Shown here piece by piece: positions 24,010-33,341 of a stretch of DNA of 64,000 nt (position 1 is its first letter; each line of letters opens with the position of its first letter). The translations under genes were made by a program, and so were the position numbers. This DNA comes from Prevotella sp. (GTDB lineage Bacteria; Bacteroidota; Bacteroidia; Bacteroidales; Bacteroidaceae). A model generated the notes under the pieces. That model was given only the letters and a program-made list of their open reading frames with translations. It ran no database searches and had not been told where the DNA came from. The DNA lies in assembly GCA_016291495.1 (NCBI GenBank), contig JAEEXI010000015.1:1-64000 (forward strand), read 5' to 3'.

Positions 24010-25845
24010 ATGAAAAAACTGAATATATTGCTGCTGGCTGGTTCTTTGGTCGCCATGGGAACACTTACTACTAGTTGTGGTAAGGATTTCCTGGAAAAGA
24101 CACCCACCCATGAATATACAGCAGATACCTACTATTCTTCGGACGAGGCTGTGATGAAAGCCGTTGAACCATTGTATAATTATGCTTGGTTCAATTATAA
24201 CTATCGAGCCATGGTGGGTATGGGCTCCGCTCGTGCCAATGATGGTTGGAACCCCTATCTGAATCCACAATATGCTACCTTCCAGGTCACAGGTCTGGAT
24301 GGTGACCTTGCTAATGCTTGGAAATCTTTCTATCTGGTTGTATCATTGTCCAACCAACTGATATCTGATATTAACGCATATTGTACTGACGCTGTCAGCG
24401 AGGAAATCAAGAACCTTGCCTTAGGTGAGGCCTACCTGATGCGTGGTACCGCTTATTTCTATCTGCTCCGTTCCTGGGGAGAGGTGATTGTCTATGAAGA
24501 CAACCTTGCCATGACTCAGAACCCTGTGATTCCTCTGACGAAGGAGGAGGATGTCCTGAAGTTTGTCATTCGTGACTACAGACGCGCTGTGGAATTGCTG
24601 CCGACAGCAAGTACCAGAAACCATGCCACGAAGTATTCTGCTGAGGGACTTCTGGCTAAGGCACTTCTTGCCTATAGCGGTTGGAACAAGACAACCCGTG
24701 ACGAGAGTATCTTGGAAGAGGTGATTGAACTTTGTGACGATGTCATCAACAGCGGTAAGTATTCTTTGATGGAAGACTATGCTGACTTGTTCAAGTATTC
24801 CACCAATAACTTCTCGATGCTGAATTCTGAGACGTTGCTCGCCATGCGTTGGGCCGACCCGTTGACCGCTGCCTGGGGCGAGTATTCAGCAAACTTTTCC
24901 GACCTTGCATGGAGCGGTTCTTCCGATGTCAATGTTTGGGGTGGTATCTATGCTTCTGTCGATATGCTTGACCTCTATAACGAGGACATCAGTGACTCTA
25001 TCCGTTTCCATGCGACCTTCTGTCTTCCGGGTCTTTACTATGATTACTGGGATACGGGCAACGACCTTGTGTCTGCTGCTGAAAAGACTCCTGCCAATGG
25101 CTATCCGCAGGCTTCAGGCTTCGTGTATGGAAAGAAGTTCTGTCAGTTGAAGAAATGGGTGGTAGGCACGAAGGCTGACTGTCAAGGACACCTCGCACAG
25201 ATGGCTTCTCCGCTGAATACCTATATCCAGCGCCTTGCCGATGTTTATCTCATCAAGGCAGAGGCTGTGTTGGGAAATGACGACATGACATCCGACCCAG
25301 AGGGTCTGGCTGCTATCAATGCTGTAAGAGCTAGAGCTAAGGTTGACGATATGTATACATCATATGGACTGGAAGAACTTATCAAGGAGCGTCGTAAGGA
25401 GTTCTGTATGGAGTTCCAGAACTGGTACGACATGGTGACCTGGTATCGCTGGAAACCTCAATATATGTTGAACTATTTCAACAACAAACAGCACCGTGCT
25501 TATATGGTGAACCAGGGTGACGTACTCTTCAATGCCGACCGTACCATTTCTTATCGTACGTTCCCCAACCGCCAGTCTAGTCCTTGGTATTTCTACGATA
25601 ATACTACCGATCCTCGCGGTTGCTATTGGAACGACTGTATGCGCGAGGGCGACACTGAGAATGTTTTAAAGACCAAGGAACAAGGTTACGTCTATGATGT
25701 GGACGCACTCTCTCGTGCCTGTGACGGCTATGACCCTGTAACACTCAGCGAGGCAAATATTTTCCTGCCTTATCCTGAGGCTGACGTGATTCGCAATCCT
25801 TATTTCAAGGAGCCTGCACAGAACTATGATTTTGGAGATGAGTAA
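24010..25845 (+). CDS. SusD-like glycan-binding lipoprotein 1
   Basis: A 611-residue lipoprotein (lipobox ending SC at Cys23) of the SusD/RagB family. TPR-type helices are visible in LGEAYLMRGTAYFYLLRSWGEVI, and the C-terminal region carries the usual LIKERRKEFCMEFQNWYDMVTWYRW block. It caps the SusC-like barrel at the cell surface and delivers glycan. It is longer than typical SusD proteins (about 500-570), with the extra length in the central part. Confidence 0.95.
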   Translation: MKKLNILLLAGSLVAMGTLTTSCGKDFLEKTPTHEYTADTYYSSDEAVMKAVEPLYNYAWFNYNYRAMVGMGSARANDGWNPYLNPQYATFQVTGLDGDLANAWKSFYLVVSLSNQLISDINAYCTDAVSEEIKNLALGEAYLMRGTAYFYLLRSWGEVIVYEDNLAMTQNPVIPLTKEEDVLKFVIRDYRRAVELLPTASTRNHATKYSAEGLLAKALLAYSGWNKTTRDESILEEVIELCDDVINSGKYSLMEDYADLFKYSTNNFSMLNSETLLAMRWADPLTAAWGEYSANFSDLAWSGSSDVNVWGGIYASVDMLDLYNEDISDSIRFHATFCLPGLYYDYWDTGNDLVSAAEKTPANGYPQASGFVYGKKFCQLKKWVVGTKADCQGHLAQMASPLNTYIQRLADVYLIKAEAVLGNDDMTSDPEGLAAINAVRARAKVDDMYTSYGLEELIKERRKEFCMEFQNWYDMVTWYRWKPQYMLNYFNNKQHRAYMVNQGDVLFNADRTISYRTFPNRQSSPWYFYDNTTDPRGCYWNDCMREGDTENVLKTKEQGYVYDVDALSRACDGYDPVTLSEANIFLPYPEADVIRNPYFKEPAQNYDFGDE

Positions 25846-25866
25846 TAATATAAAGATGACAAAGCA

Positions 25867-27552
25867 ATGAATAAGATAATAAAATATAATAGAGGTGTCC
25901 TGATGACGGCGCTATTGGCTGTCATCGCACTGGGTTTTACTGCTTGTAGCGATAGCGACAGCAGCGGTGGTGGACAGCCCGAGATTACGGGTGTCCGTGT
26001 CTGTGACCCTGAAAAGGCAGACAGTCTCTTTACGAAGTCGGCACAAGGACAGACCATTGCCATTATCGGCCATAATCTGGGCGGTGCAAAGGCTGTCTAT
26101 ATCAACGACCAGAAGGTGGGTTTCAGCTCAACGATGAATACCGACCATAGCATTATTGTAAAGGTTCCATCCGAGAGCGACGGTTTCCAGCTCACAGCTT
26201 TTAACTCTGACCTGAAGGATGAGATTCGCGTGGAGACAGACGGAGGTGTCGCTACCTATGCCTTCAAGGTTCTAGGTGCAGGTCCGGTTATCCAGCGTAT
26301 TCAGGGTAGTTATCCCCGTAAGACTGGTGATATTCTGAATGTTTATGGTCTCAATCTCTATAGCATTGAGGATATGTATTTCACTGATGCAACGGAAGAG
26401 GAACTTTCTACGACGAAATGGGAAGTGGTGCCAGGCAATCGTGTACAGGTCACCGACTATATCGTAGAGAAGCAGGACCGCTACCTGAATTCAAATCAGA
26501 GCTATGAGGTGTCTTCTCAATTGGCGCTGACTACACCCGACCTTCCCTTCGATGAGGGCTGTCTGGTCATTGAGTGTGCTGCGGGTATCGTATATATTCC
26601 TTATACGAAGGTTCCTGGTAAGCCGGTGATTACCTCTATCAATACGGATATGCCTATTCCTGGCACCGACCTGATTATCAAAGGTCGTGAGTTCGTGCAG
26701 GTAGAGTCTGTTACCTATGGTGATATCACACTGGGTCCGGACGACTTTACTGTGGCTGAGTCTGAGGATCAGATTACTATTGCTTTCACTGAAGACTTGA
26801 AACCTTCAGCAGGTTTTGGTACAACCCTGACGGTTACCACTCCTGGTGGTACGGCTTCGCAGGATTACTTCTATGTTACAGATGGTATCATCCTGAACTT
26901 CGAGGATGGATTTGCCACGGATAACGGATGGGGACCGAACGGAACACTGATGTCGGAGGCTACCAGTGAGAGTATTCCTTACACCAGCGACGGAAAGTTC
27001 TGGCGTATCAAGTCTACTGACGGTGGCTGGAACTGGTGGGCAACGATGTGTTACTTCCGCAAGGACTGGTCTGGTAACTCGTTCTCACTGCCGGGCTTCG
27101 ACCTGATTCCTGCCAGCACTTCTACCGATGATGTTTATCTCGCCATGGAGGTATGGGACAACAATACTGATTTCGGCGGTGCACAGTATCCGTTCCTGCA
27201 CTATCAGATTCAGACCATTGGTGATGCCAAGGCATATTGTGCATTTGCTCTTGTTGTGGGTGGTGATGGTTCAAAGAACGTCGGAAACTGGGTTGATGGT
27301 GACTATGTAGAGAAACCTCTCCGTGCTATAGACGATACTCAGCCTAAGGAGAAATGGTATCGTCATGTTGTGAAGCTGAGCAGCTTCCAGACAACAGACG
27401 GTAGTACTTGGGCTGGCAAGACCTATGGTGACGTTAAAGCTGAGGGTATCAACCAGATTCGTCTCATGCACATGAACTGGACTGGTACTCCTTCTACGAT
27501 GGACATCATGTTCGACAACGTGCGAATCCTGTATGTGCCTGCTGCTAAGTAA
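25867..27552 (+). CDS. Surface glycan-binding lipoprotein with IPT/TIG domains
   Basis: A 561-residue lipoprotein (GFTACSDS, Cys27). At least three IPT/TIG-like beta domains (GQTIAIIGHNLGGAKAVYIN; GDILNVYGLNLYSIEDMYF; GTDLIIKGREFVQVESVTYG) are followed by a C-terminal beta-rich domain with many Trp residues (WRIKSTDGGWNWWATMCYF). This is the layout of SGBP-B proteins such as the one in the xyloglucan locus of Bacteroides ovatus. It likely binds polymer at the cell surface next to the SusCD pair. Confidence 0.85.
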   Translation: MNKIIKYNRGVLMTALLAVIALGFTACSDSDSSGGGQPEITGVRVCDPEKADSLFTKSAQGQTIAIIGHNLGGAKAVYINDQKVGFSSTMNTDHSIIVKVPSESDGFQLTAFNSDLKDEIRVETDGGVATYAFKVLGAGPVIQRIQGSYPRKTGDILNVYGLNLYSIEDMYFTDATEEELSTTKWEVVPGNRVQVTDYIVEKQDRYLNSNQSYEVSSQLALTTPDLPFDEGCLVIECAAGIVYIPYTKVPGKPVITSINTDMPIPGTDLIIKGREFVQVESVTYGDITLGPDDFTVAESEDQITIAFTEDLKPSAGFGTTLTVTTPGGTASQDYFYVTDGIILNFEDGFATDNGWGPNGTLMSEATSESIPYTSDGKFWRIKSTDGGWNWWATMCYFRKDWSGNSFSLPGFDLIPASTSTDDVYLAMEVWDNNTDFGGAQYPFLHYQIQTIGDAKAYCAFALVVGGDGSKNVGNWVDGDYVEKPLRAIDDTQPKEKWYRHVVKLSSFQTTDGSTWAGKTYGDVKAEGINQIRLMHMNWTGTPSTMDIMFDNVRILYVPAAK

Positions 27553-27574
27553 TGAGTCTAATATATAAAGAATA

Positions 27575-29074
27575 ATGATTATGAGAAAGAATATATTAAA
27601 CACTGCACTCCTGCTGCTCCTTGCCTTTGTGGCAGGAGCATGCAGCGACAGTGATACCACCAAGACGGTGGACAATGGTCGCAGAAGTGGTGCTGCCACC
27701 ATTCTGGAGTTGCTCGATGCCGATGGGGTAACTCTCTCCACACTGAACTTCTCTTTGGGTGCTAGCAATTATATCATTGGTATCAATTGTGATGGTGACT
27801 GGACGGCAACGACTGATGCCGACTGGGTGACGCTTTCCAACTATGCTGGCTATGGTTTTACCAACAAATACAGCTACGATAAAATCAGTGTCAGTAAGAA
27901 TATGGGGGATGCGCGTACCGCTACCGTTACCATCAGTTCCGGAAATCTGAGCAAGACGATTTCCATCACACAGAAAGGTGCAGGAGGCGATCCTGACGAT
28001 CCTTTCATGACATCCTTTGAATTGGTGGAAAATCTCGTTCTGGGCTATAACCTGGGTAATACCCTTGATGCCAATCCATGGGGTGACTGGTGGGATCCTT
28101 CTACGAAGACAGTCAATGATTGGGAGACTTCTTGGGGCCAGCCGACTACCACGCAAGAGATTATCGATGCGATTGCGGTCAGAGGTTTCAACATCATCCG
28201 TATTCCTGTTACATGGTATACGCATATGGATGCTGATGATAATGTCAGTGAGGAGTGGATGGCTCGTGTAGAGGAAGTTGTCAACTACGTACTGAACGCA
28301 GGCTGCTATTGCATCCTCAACGTACAGCACGACAGCGGTGCAGCCAATGGACGTACCGATGGTGGAGCATGGCTCTATGCCGATATTGACGACTATCCAG
28401 TCATCACCGTCCGTTATCAGAAACTGTGGAAGCAGATTGCCGAGCGTTTCAAAAACTACAACGAGTTCTTGATTTTCGAATCGTTCAACGAAATTCTGAA
28501 CAAGAGCTATTCGTGGACAGCTCCCGCTTCTGCCTCTGATGGCGCCTATGAAGCCATCAACAAGCTGCAACAAGACTTTGTCAACGTGGTTCGTGCCACT
28601 GGTGGCAACAACCGCTATCGCAACCTGGCAGTGACAACCTATGCCGCAACCGGAACAAGCGATGTGGCTCTAGAGGCATTCCAGCTTCCCGAAGATCCTG
28701 TCAGCAATCACCTCTATCTGTCCATCCATTCCTATGATCCTTACAACTTCTGTAATAACAATGCTGGTAAGAATGATGATGGAACAGAATATAACTATAA
28801 TCAAGAGGTGTTTGACGACGATTGTAAGGCTGTAATTGACGGTGTATTCAACCGCGTCAGCAACAGGGCTTCGACCGTTGGCGTTCCATTCGTCTTTGGA
28901 GAGTTCGGTGCCATTGACGAGAACAAGAGCATGGCAGAACGCATCAAGTATGCCAAGTATCTCAAGTCGAAGTTTAATCAGTATGACACTGCCGGTTTGT
29001 GGTGGATGGGACTCATCGACCGCAAGACATTGGAATGGTACGAGGACGAGATCGTCACAGCGCTCTTACCATAA
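27575..29074 (+). CDS. GH5 endo-beta-glucanase with BACON domain
   Basis: A 499-residue lipoprotein (GACSDS, Cys23). A BACON domain (about 55-135, with CDGDWTATTDADWVTLS and KTISITQKG) precedes a GH5 catalytic domain (about 148-495). GYNLGNTLDA and FNEIL mark it as GH5, probably subfamily 4. Glu306 in FNEIL is the acid/base and Glu443 in FGEFG the nucleophile. Subfamily 4 enzymes cut xyloglucan, mixed-linkage glucan or carboxymethylcellulose. BACON-GH5_4 on a surface lipoprotein is the architecture of the B. ovatus xyloglucanase. An ATG two codons later is an alternative start. Confidence 0.93.
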   Translation: MIMRKNILNTALLLLLAFVAGACSDSDTTKTVDNGRRSGAATILELLDADGVTLSTLNFSLGASNYIIGINCDGDWTATTDADWVTLSNYAGYGFTNKYSYDKISVSKNMGDARTATVTISSGNLSKTISITQKGAGGDPDDPFMTSFELVENLVLGYNLGNTLDANPWGDWWDPSTKTVNDWETSWGQPTTTQEIIDAIAVRGFNIIRIPVTWYTHMDADDNVSEEWMARVEEVVNYVLNAGCYCILNVQHDSGAANGRTDGGAWLYADIDDYPVITVRYQKLWKQIAERFKNYNEFLIFESFNEILNKSYSWTAPASASDGAYEAINKLQQDFVNVVRATGGNNRYRNLAVTTYAATGTSDVALEAFQLPEDPVSNHLYLSIHSYDPYNFCNNNAGKNDDGTEYNYNQEVFDDDCKAVIDGVFNRVSNRASTVGVPFVFGEFGAIDENKSMAERIKYAKYLKSKFNQYDTAGLWWMGLIDRKTLEWYEDEIVTALLP

Positions 29075-29096
29075 ATGTATCTTCATACTAAATAAC

Positions 29097-29133
29097 AATA
29101 AGCGCAACCTGAACAAGGCTGCGCTTATTTTGG
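29097..29133 (+). terminator. Terminator after susC-like operon 1
   Basis: The perfect 10-bp stem AATAAGCGCA / TGCGCTTATT, with an inner CCT / AGG pair, is followed by TTTT. Confidence 0.85.
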
Positions 29134-29256
29134 TTCTTCATTTTTGTGGCTACCTCCCGATTATTCAATGTATATAAATTGCACGTTAGTTGCAGGGGGA
29201 ACATGGACTAATCAGGACCATAGGCTAGAAAATCTTTGGTATAAAGCGTAAAAATG

Positions 29257-29291
29257 CCCCTAAAAAGTAAAATAGTATCAGAGTTGGTCAA
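29257..29291 (+). promoter_or_regulatory. Shared upstream element before the secreted protein gene
   Basis: CCCCTAAAAAG followed by AGTATCA-N6-GTCAA (29274-29291) closely matches the element upstream of susC-like gene 2. AGTATCA ends 43 bp before the -7 box. This is a candidate activator site. Confidence 0.7.
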
Positions 29292-29323
29292 TAAAATGTT
29301 ATCATCATATCAATAATTATTCG

Positions 29324-29331
29324 TATCTTTG
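29324..29331 (+). promoter_or_regulatory. -7 promoter box of the secreted protein gene
   Basis: TATCTTTG lies 57 nt before the ATG at 29389. Confidence 0.7.
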
Positions 29332-29388
29332 CAACCGAAAACATATATTGCAACATTTTATATTATATATTAACTAAAACTTGTATTT

Positions 29389-30828
29389 ATGAAGAAAATC
29401 TTTACTTTAATTGCTATGGCTCTCGTAGCTATGAGTGTGAATGCCAAAACTGTTGTTGAGCTGAATAAACCGGCAGGTGTAACTACTCAGTTTAGCGCAT
29501 GGGGCTGGCAGGATTGGTATGTTCCCTCGACAGGTGAAGCTGTCGTAAGCGGCAGCACTGCTGATGATTCTGGTATTACTTATTTCGATGCAAGTGCTTA
29601 TGACTATCTTGTATTGAAGTACAAGGAGTGTACCATGGAGACTGCTTTCATCCTTCAGACGAGCTGTAAGGGCACTGCAGGCCAATGGGGTGCAGAGTTC
29701 AATCAGTGTGATGCAACGATCCAAGCTAATACGAGTGGTTTGGTAGGTATTAAGCTTGATGCCACCAAGAACAAAGTTTACAAGGCTGCTCTACAGTCTC
29801 ATGCTGCTGGTAGCATTGTCATCGAAGAAATGTACTGGGCTAGTGAGGCTGAATATAAGGCCGACCTCGAAGCCAATCCTGTTACTCCTTATATTGCTCC
29901 TACAAAGGAAATTGATATGTCTGGTGCAAAAGATTCTGACTGGGGTGGCTCTGTCTTTAATGGTATTTGGCTAACAGGCGACTTCTCTGGTTACGATTAC
30001 CTCGTGTATGAAATTGAGGACATGAATATCGTTAGCTGGGGAAAGTGGATTCTCTTCGGAGGTGATGCAACTCTTTATAGTACAAGTGGCTCATTTATAC
30101 AGGTTGTTGACATTTCTGGATTTGAAAGAAATGTGTCCAGCGGTATGAACTTCGGTATTCAGGCTGCTACAGGATCAACGTTTAAATGGAAGAAGGTGTA
30201 CTTTGCAACCAAGGCGTATGTTGAGGAGAATGGTATCAAGAGCGGAGGAATCTATGGAGATACTTTTGAATTGACGCTTGCTGACCTCAATGCTGGTTGG
30301 AATGCTGAGTACAGTGCAGACACTAAGACTATCACAATTACCGGTGATGCAGATGGCGCAGGCGGCGGTAAAGGCTGGTGGTTTGGTACGGGTACGGACG
30401 CCAAGGACTTCTCACACTTCGATAACGTAGTAATCGAGTTTGAATCCACGACTTCAGGTGGTACTGTAATGGTGGATTATGATGTAGAAGCAGCTGCACC
30501 TGTTGCAAATAGGGCAGAAACTGCTGTCCCCGGTACTTTTGGTGTAGGTGCAACATGCGTTGTAGTTCCTCTCGATGCTACTAACAAAAGCAAGGTGAAG
30601 TCCATTCAGATTTCTGGTGACAAGGGTTCCACCTATACCCTGAAGGCAGCTTACGTGGCTGTTGCTTCTGCTACTCCTGAGGCAAAAATCGGTACTGTTA
30701 CAGCCGTCCAGACCGCTAAGATTGGTGAGTTGAACAGTGGCGTTTGCTATAACCTCGCAGGTCAGAAGATCAATGCTTCTTACAAGGGCTTAGTAATCAA
30801 GAACGGTAAGAAGGTCGTTGTAAAATAA
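29389..30828 (+). CDS. Secreted multidomain protein, possibly carbohydrate-binding
   Basis: A 479-residue protein with a cleavable signal peptide (MKKIFTLIAMALVAMSVNAK). Two or three beta-sandwich-like segments follow, each rich in Trp, Tyr and Gly (for example SAWGWQDWY, GKGWWFGTGTDAKD). No catalytic motif is seen. The C-terminal NSGVCYNLAGQKINASYKG and final NGKKVVVK resemble the short C-terminal sorting domains found on secreted Prevotella proteins, so type IX secretion is possible. It has its own promoter with the same upstream element as the two susC-like operons, so it is likely a co-regulated glycan-binding protein. Confidence 0.75.
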   Translation: MKKIFTLIAMALVAMSVNAKTVVELNKPAGVTTQFSAWGWQDWYVPSTGEAVVSGSTADDSGITYFDASAYDYLVLKYKECTMETAFILQTSCKGTAGQWGAEFNQCDATIQANTSGLVGIKLDATKNKVYKAALQSHAAGSIVIEEMYWASEAEYKADLEANPVTPYIAPTKEIDMSGAKDSDWGGSVFNGIWLTGDFSGYDYLVYEIEDMNIVSWGKWILFGGDATLYSTSGSFIQVVDISGFERNVSSGMNFGIQAATGSTFKWKKVYFATKAYVEENGIKSGGIYGDTFELTLADLNAGWNAEYSADTKTITITGDADGAGGGKGWWFGTGTDAKDFSHFDNVVIEFESTTSGGTVMVDYDVEAAAPVANRAETAVPGTFGVGATCVVVPLDATNKSKVKSIQISGDKGSTYTLKAAYVAVASATPEAKIGTVTAVQTAKIGELNSGVCYNLAGQKINASYKGLVIKNGKKVVVK

Positions 30829-30851
30829 AGAGACTGAATGACATATATGAA

Positions 30852-30889
30852 GTGCCCCCGAAAGTTTTTTGTCTAACTTTCGGGGGCAC
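30852..30889. terminator. Long perfect hairpin after the secreted protein gene
   Basis: The 15-bp arms GTGCCCCCGAAAGTT / AACTTTCGGGGGCAC enclose an 8-nt loop. There is no T-run after the stem, so it may act as an mRNA-stabilising or Rho-assisted end. Confidence 0.6.
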
Positions 30890-30891
30890 AT

Positions 30892-31056
30892 CACAATGAC
30901 GATGGTAGTGTGGCTGCCAACAGTTGGGGTCACAATGCTAACGCCGAAACTTCTGACGATGGTGTCAATGAGGACTACGTGATAGCACAGCTCTACAAAC
31001 AGCGTACTGCCTATGTCGGGAACAAGTCGACTGTTTATGTAGGTCCGGAAGAATAA
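30892..31056 (+). pseudogene. 3' remnant of a protein gene
   Basis: An open frame of 54 codons without a start codon ends at TAA (31054-31056). It reads HNDDGSVAANSWGHNANAE, then a segment ending in KSTVYVGPEE. The protein-like composition and a T-rich terminator directly after it suggest the 3' end of a lost gene that once occupied this gap. I cannot assign its family. Confidence 0.5.
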
Positions 31057-31086
31057 CGTATGAGTAAACATCTCCTGATATAATTA

Positions 31087-31121
31087 GAAGCGCAACTCCC
31101 CAAGGGTTGCGTTTCTTTTTT
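31087..31121 (+). terminator. Rho-independent terminator after the remnant
   Basis: The stem GAAGCGCAAC / GTTGCGTTTC is followed by six T. Confidence 0.8.
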
Positions 31122-31196
31122 GTTCCAAATGTTTGGAAGATTGCGGGGGGGAAAGTATTATCTAAAACATGATTATCGTATTTTCGATAATTATTA

Positions 31197-31228
31197 TTTG
31201 GATAATTCAATAATGTTTTGTATCTTTG
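31197..31228 (+). promoter_or_regulatory. Promoter of the ATPase gene
   Basis: TTTG at 31197-31200 and TATCTTTG at 31221-31228 are 20 bp apart. The ATG at 31257 follows 28 nt later; an earlier ATG at 31218 would overlap the promoter and was rejected. Confidence 0.75.
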
Positions 31229-31256
31229 CACCATTGACAACGTAAATTATCATAAT

Positions 31257-32390
31257 ATGGTTAATCCGTTTATTACGAAAGGTTATGCAGGCCCTTCATA
31301 CTTTTGCGACCGTGTGAAAGAAACAAAGGACATTGTGCAGCTGATGACTAATGATAATAATATGGCACTAATCTCACCACGTAGGTTAGGTAAGACGGAT
31401 CTTATCCACCATTGTTTCAACCAACCGGAGATTAAAGGACGATATTATACATTTATCATCGATATCTATGCAACGAATTCTCTTCAAGACTTTGTAAGTG
31501 TTTTCGGGAAAGCCATCCTTGATGAACTGAAGCCGCGTGGTAGAAAAGTATGGGAACGTTTTCTAAGTGCGATAAGTTCTCTTCAGCAGCAGATATCCTT
31601 TGATATCAATGGTAATCCTGTTTGGGGGCTTGGCATAGGACATATAGAGAACCCTGCAGTCACACTTGATGAGATATTTAGTTATCTTAAGACTGCTGAT
31701 AAACCATGTCTCGTGGCTATTGATGAGTTTCAGCAAATTACGCACTATCCTGATGGGCCAAACGTGGAGGCTGCTTTAAGAACTCATATACAGCGTTGTG
31801 TGAATGCCACCTTTATCTTTGCAGGTTCGAAAAGACACCTTATGGGTGAGATATTCACTTCCCCCTCCCGTCCTTTTTACCAGTCTGTGATTATAATGGG
31901 GCTTTCCCCTATTTCTGAGGACAAATATTCCACCTTTGCAGTAAATTTATTCAAAAAGAATGGAAAACTCTTGGACAAAGAGGTAGCTCATCAGGTATAT
32001 CAAAAATTTGATGGGGTAACATCTTACTTGCAGCGGGTTATGAATATCCTCTTTTTGCAAACGTCAGAGAAGGGACATTGTACAACAGATATGATTGACG
32101 ATGCTATAGACTATCTGCTTGATTTGAACTCAGAAAATTATGAGATGCTGTGGAGTCAATTGCCAGAAAAACAGCGTATCGTATTCCGAGCTGTTGCTGC
32201 AGAAGGAAAGGCAACTGGGGTTACAGGAGGTAGCTTCATTAAGAAATATGGTTTGTGGTCAGCAAGTAGTGTCATGTCTTCTCTTAAAGCACTTCTTGAC
32301 AAGGATTTCGTTACGCAGGAAGCAAATGTCTATTCAGTTTATGACAAACTTTTTGCCCTCTGGTTGCGTAGGGAAATCATGAAAGGTTGA
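31257..32390 (+). CDS. AAA-type ATPase of the archaeal-ATPase family
   Basis: A 377-residue ATP-binding protein. The N-terminal MVNPFITKGYAGPSYFCDR leads to a Walker A-like SPRRLGKTDL and a Walker B-like CLVAIDEFQQI. The C-terminal part looks like a winged helix (FIKKYGLWSASSVMSSLKAL). Such proteins are common and often multicopy in Bacteroidota; their role is unknown and several lie near mobile elements. It has its own promoter and is not part of the glycan operons. Confidence 0.85.
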   Translation: MVNPFITKGYAGPSYFCDRVKETKDIVQLMTNDNNMALISPRRLGKTDLIHHCFNQPEIKGRYYTFIIDIYATNSLQDFVSVFGKAILDELKPRGRKVWERFLSAISSLQQQISFDINGNPVWGLGIGHIENPAVTLDEIFSYLKTADKPCLVAIDEFQQITHYPDGPNVEAALRTHIQRCVNATFIFAGSKRHLMGEIFTSPSRPFYQSVIIMGLSPISEDKYSTFAVNLFKKNGKLLDKEVAHQVYQKFDGVTSYLQRVMNILFLQTSEKGHCTTDMIDDAIDYLLDLNSENYEMLWSQLPEKQRIVFRAVAAEGKATGVTGGSFIKKYGLWSASSVMSSLKALLDKDFVTQEANVYSVYDKLFALWLRREIMKG

Positions 32391-32439
32391 TATTTATGGA
32401 GAATCCTTTTAAATCCGGTACTATACTAATTAATGACTA

Positions 32440-32447
32440 TAAATAAT
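32440..32447. repeat. Left target-site duplication TAAATAAT
   Basis: TAAATAAT directly abuts the left end of the transposon and is repeated exactly at 34981-34988. Confidence 0.93.
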
Positions 32448-32472
32448 GGCAATAACATAGAAGTTGACCCAA
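32448..32472. repeat. Left terminal inverted repeat
   Basis: 25 bp beginning GGCAATAACATAG and ending GACCCAA, exactly complementary to 34956-34980. Confidence 0.95.
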
Positions 32473-32485
32473 ATGTCTAAAAAAG

Positions 32486-32509
32486 GAGCAGTCATTGGTT
32501 TGGCTGCTC
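32486..32509 (-). terminator. Terminator of the first passenger gene
   Basis: On the minus strand GAGCAG / CTGCTC is followed by a T-run. The TGA stop codon of the gene lies in the loop. Confidence 0.75.
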
Positions 32510-32905
32510 ATTATTATGATAGAACATTCTGTTCAAATCTGCATAGTAATAGTCTGTTCCTTGGACTCTTCTCAAAGTATATAGCATACTTGCAATTTCT
32601 ATCAATTTCCTATTTTTTGTTTCGAAACAGAAGTATCTTACATTTAACTCATAGAGACTATTATAGAAGAATTGCTGTAATTGAAACATAATATCAGGAT
32701 TGTTAACAGTACGAACTCCTATAATTTCATAGCAACGTTCACCGTTTAGAATATCAAGATTATTAATGACAGACACGATAGATGCTATATCAGTATCATC
32801 ATTATATGCTATTGCTGATATTTGTCTTCCATCGTGTTCATTTAATAATCTTATAATCACATTATCTGTGTCACATACTATTCTTGTATTCTTCTTGTAT
32901 ATCAT
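32492..32905 (-). CDS. Transposon passenger protein 1, unknown function
   Basis: A 137-residue protein of unknown function, beginning MIYKKNTRIVCDTDNVIIRL. A long helix-strand pattern with YFCFETKNRKLIEIASMLY near the end recalls GNAT-type acyltransferases, but the acetyl-CoA loop is not evident. The ATG at 32905 was chosen because a TTG seven codons earlier lies within the TACCTTTG promoter box. The terminator overlaps its stop. Confidence 0.65.
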   Translation of the reverse strand: MIYKKNTRIVCDTDNVIIRLLNEHDGRQISAIAYNDDTDIASIVSVINNLDILNGERCYEIIGVRTVNNPDIMFQLQQFFYNSLYELNVRYFCFETKNRKLIEIASMLYTLRRVQGTDYYYADLNRMFYHNNEQPNQ

Positions 32906-32923
32906 ATATGAACTATTTTTGGG

Positions 32924-32931
32924 CAAAGGTA
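32924..32931 (-). promoter_or_regulatory. -7 promoter box of passenger gene 1
   Basis: The minus strand reads TACCTTTG, 18 nt before the ATG at 32905. Confidence 0.6.
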
Positions 32932-32980
32932 GACCTTTTTTTCAATGATGGAGATATTTATTATTATAAAGTTTGTTAAT

Positions 32981-33316
32981 ATGAACAGAATAATTGAAAG
33001 AGTTGTTTCGCAAACCATTAACAAGTTCATCAACGAAAACTGTTCAAAACCGTCAATTATAAAAGAGAATGATGGGGATGATATGGGCGTCTACAAAGAA
33101 CTTGATGACAAGGTATATGATATTTGCTATCGTCACGGATTCAATGTTCAAACAAGAGTTGGCAACGATTTGGCATATTATGCATTTTTCATTGCAGATG
33201 ACAGACTACCAAAAGTTCAAGAAGCAATACAAATGTTGGAGAAACTTGGACTAAGAAGAATCAATAATGGAACTTTAAGCGGAACAATACATTATTACAC
33301 TATAGATTTTCACTAA
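32981..33316 (+). CDS. Transposon passenger protein 2, unknown function
   Basis: A 111-residue protein starting MNRIIERVVSQTINKFINEN. This amphipathic N-terminal helix resembles the start of passenger protein 3. The rest has charged and aromatic residues without a motif I know. I prefer the ATG at 32981 because of that helix; an ATG 12 codons upstream is possible. Confidence 0.65.
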   Translation: MNRIIERVVSQTINKFINENCSKPSIIKENDGDDMGVYKELDDKVYDICYRHGFNVQTRVGNDLAYYAFFIADDRLPKVQEAIQMLEKLGLRRINNGTLSGTIHYYTIDFH

Positions 33317-33341
33317 ATAACGAATTAATACGTATTATAAT

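Noticed and set aside
31218..31256. Upstream ATG for the ATPase gene
   Set aside because: It lies upstream of the -7 box, so it would not be transcribed from the evident promoter.
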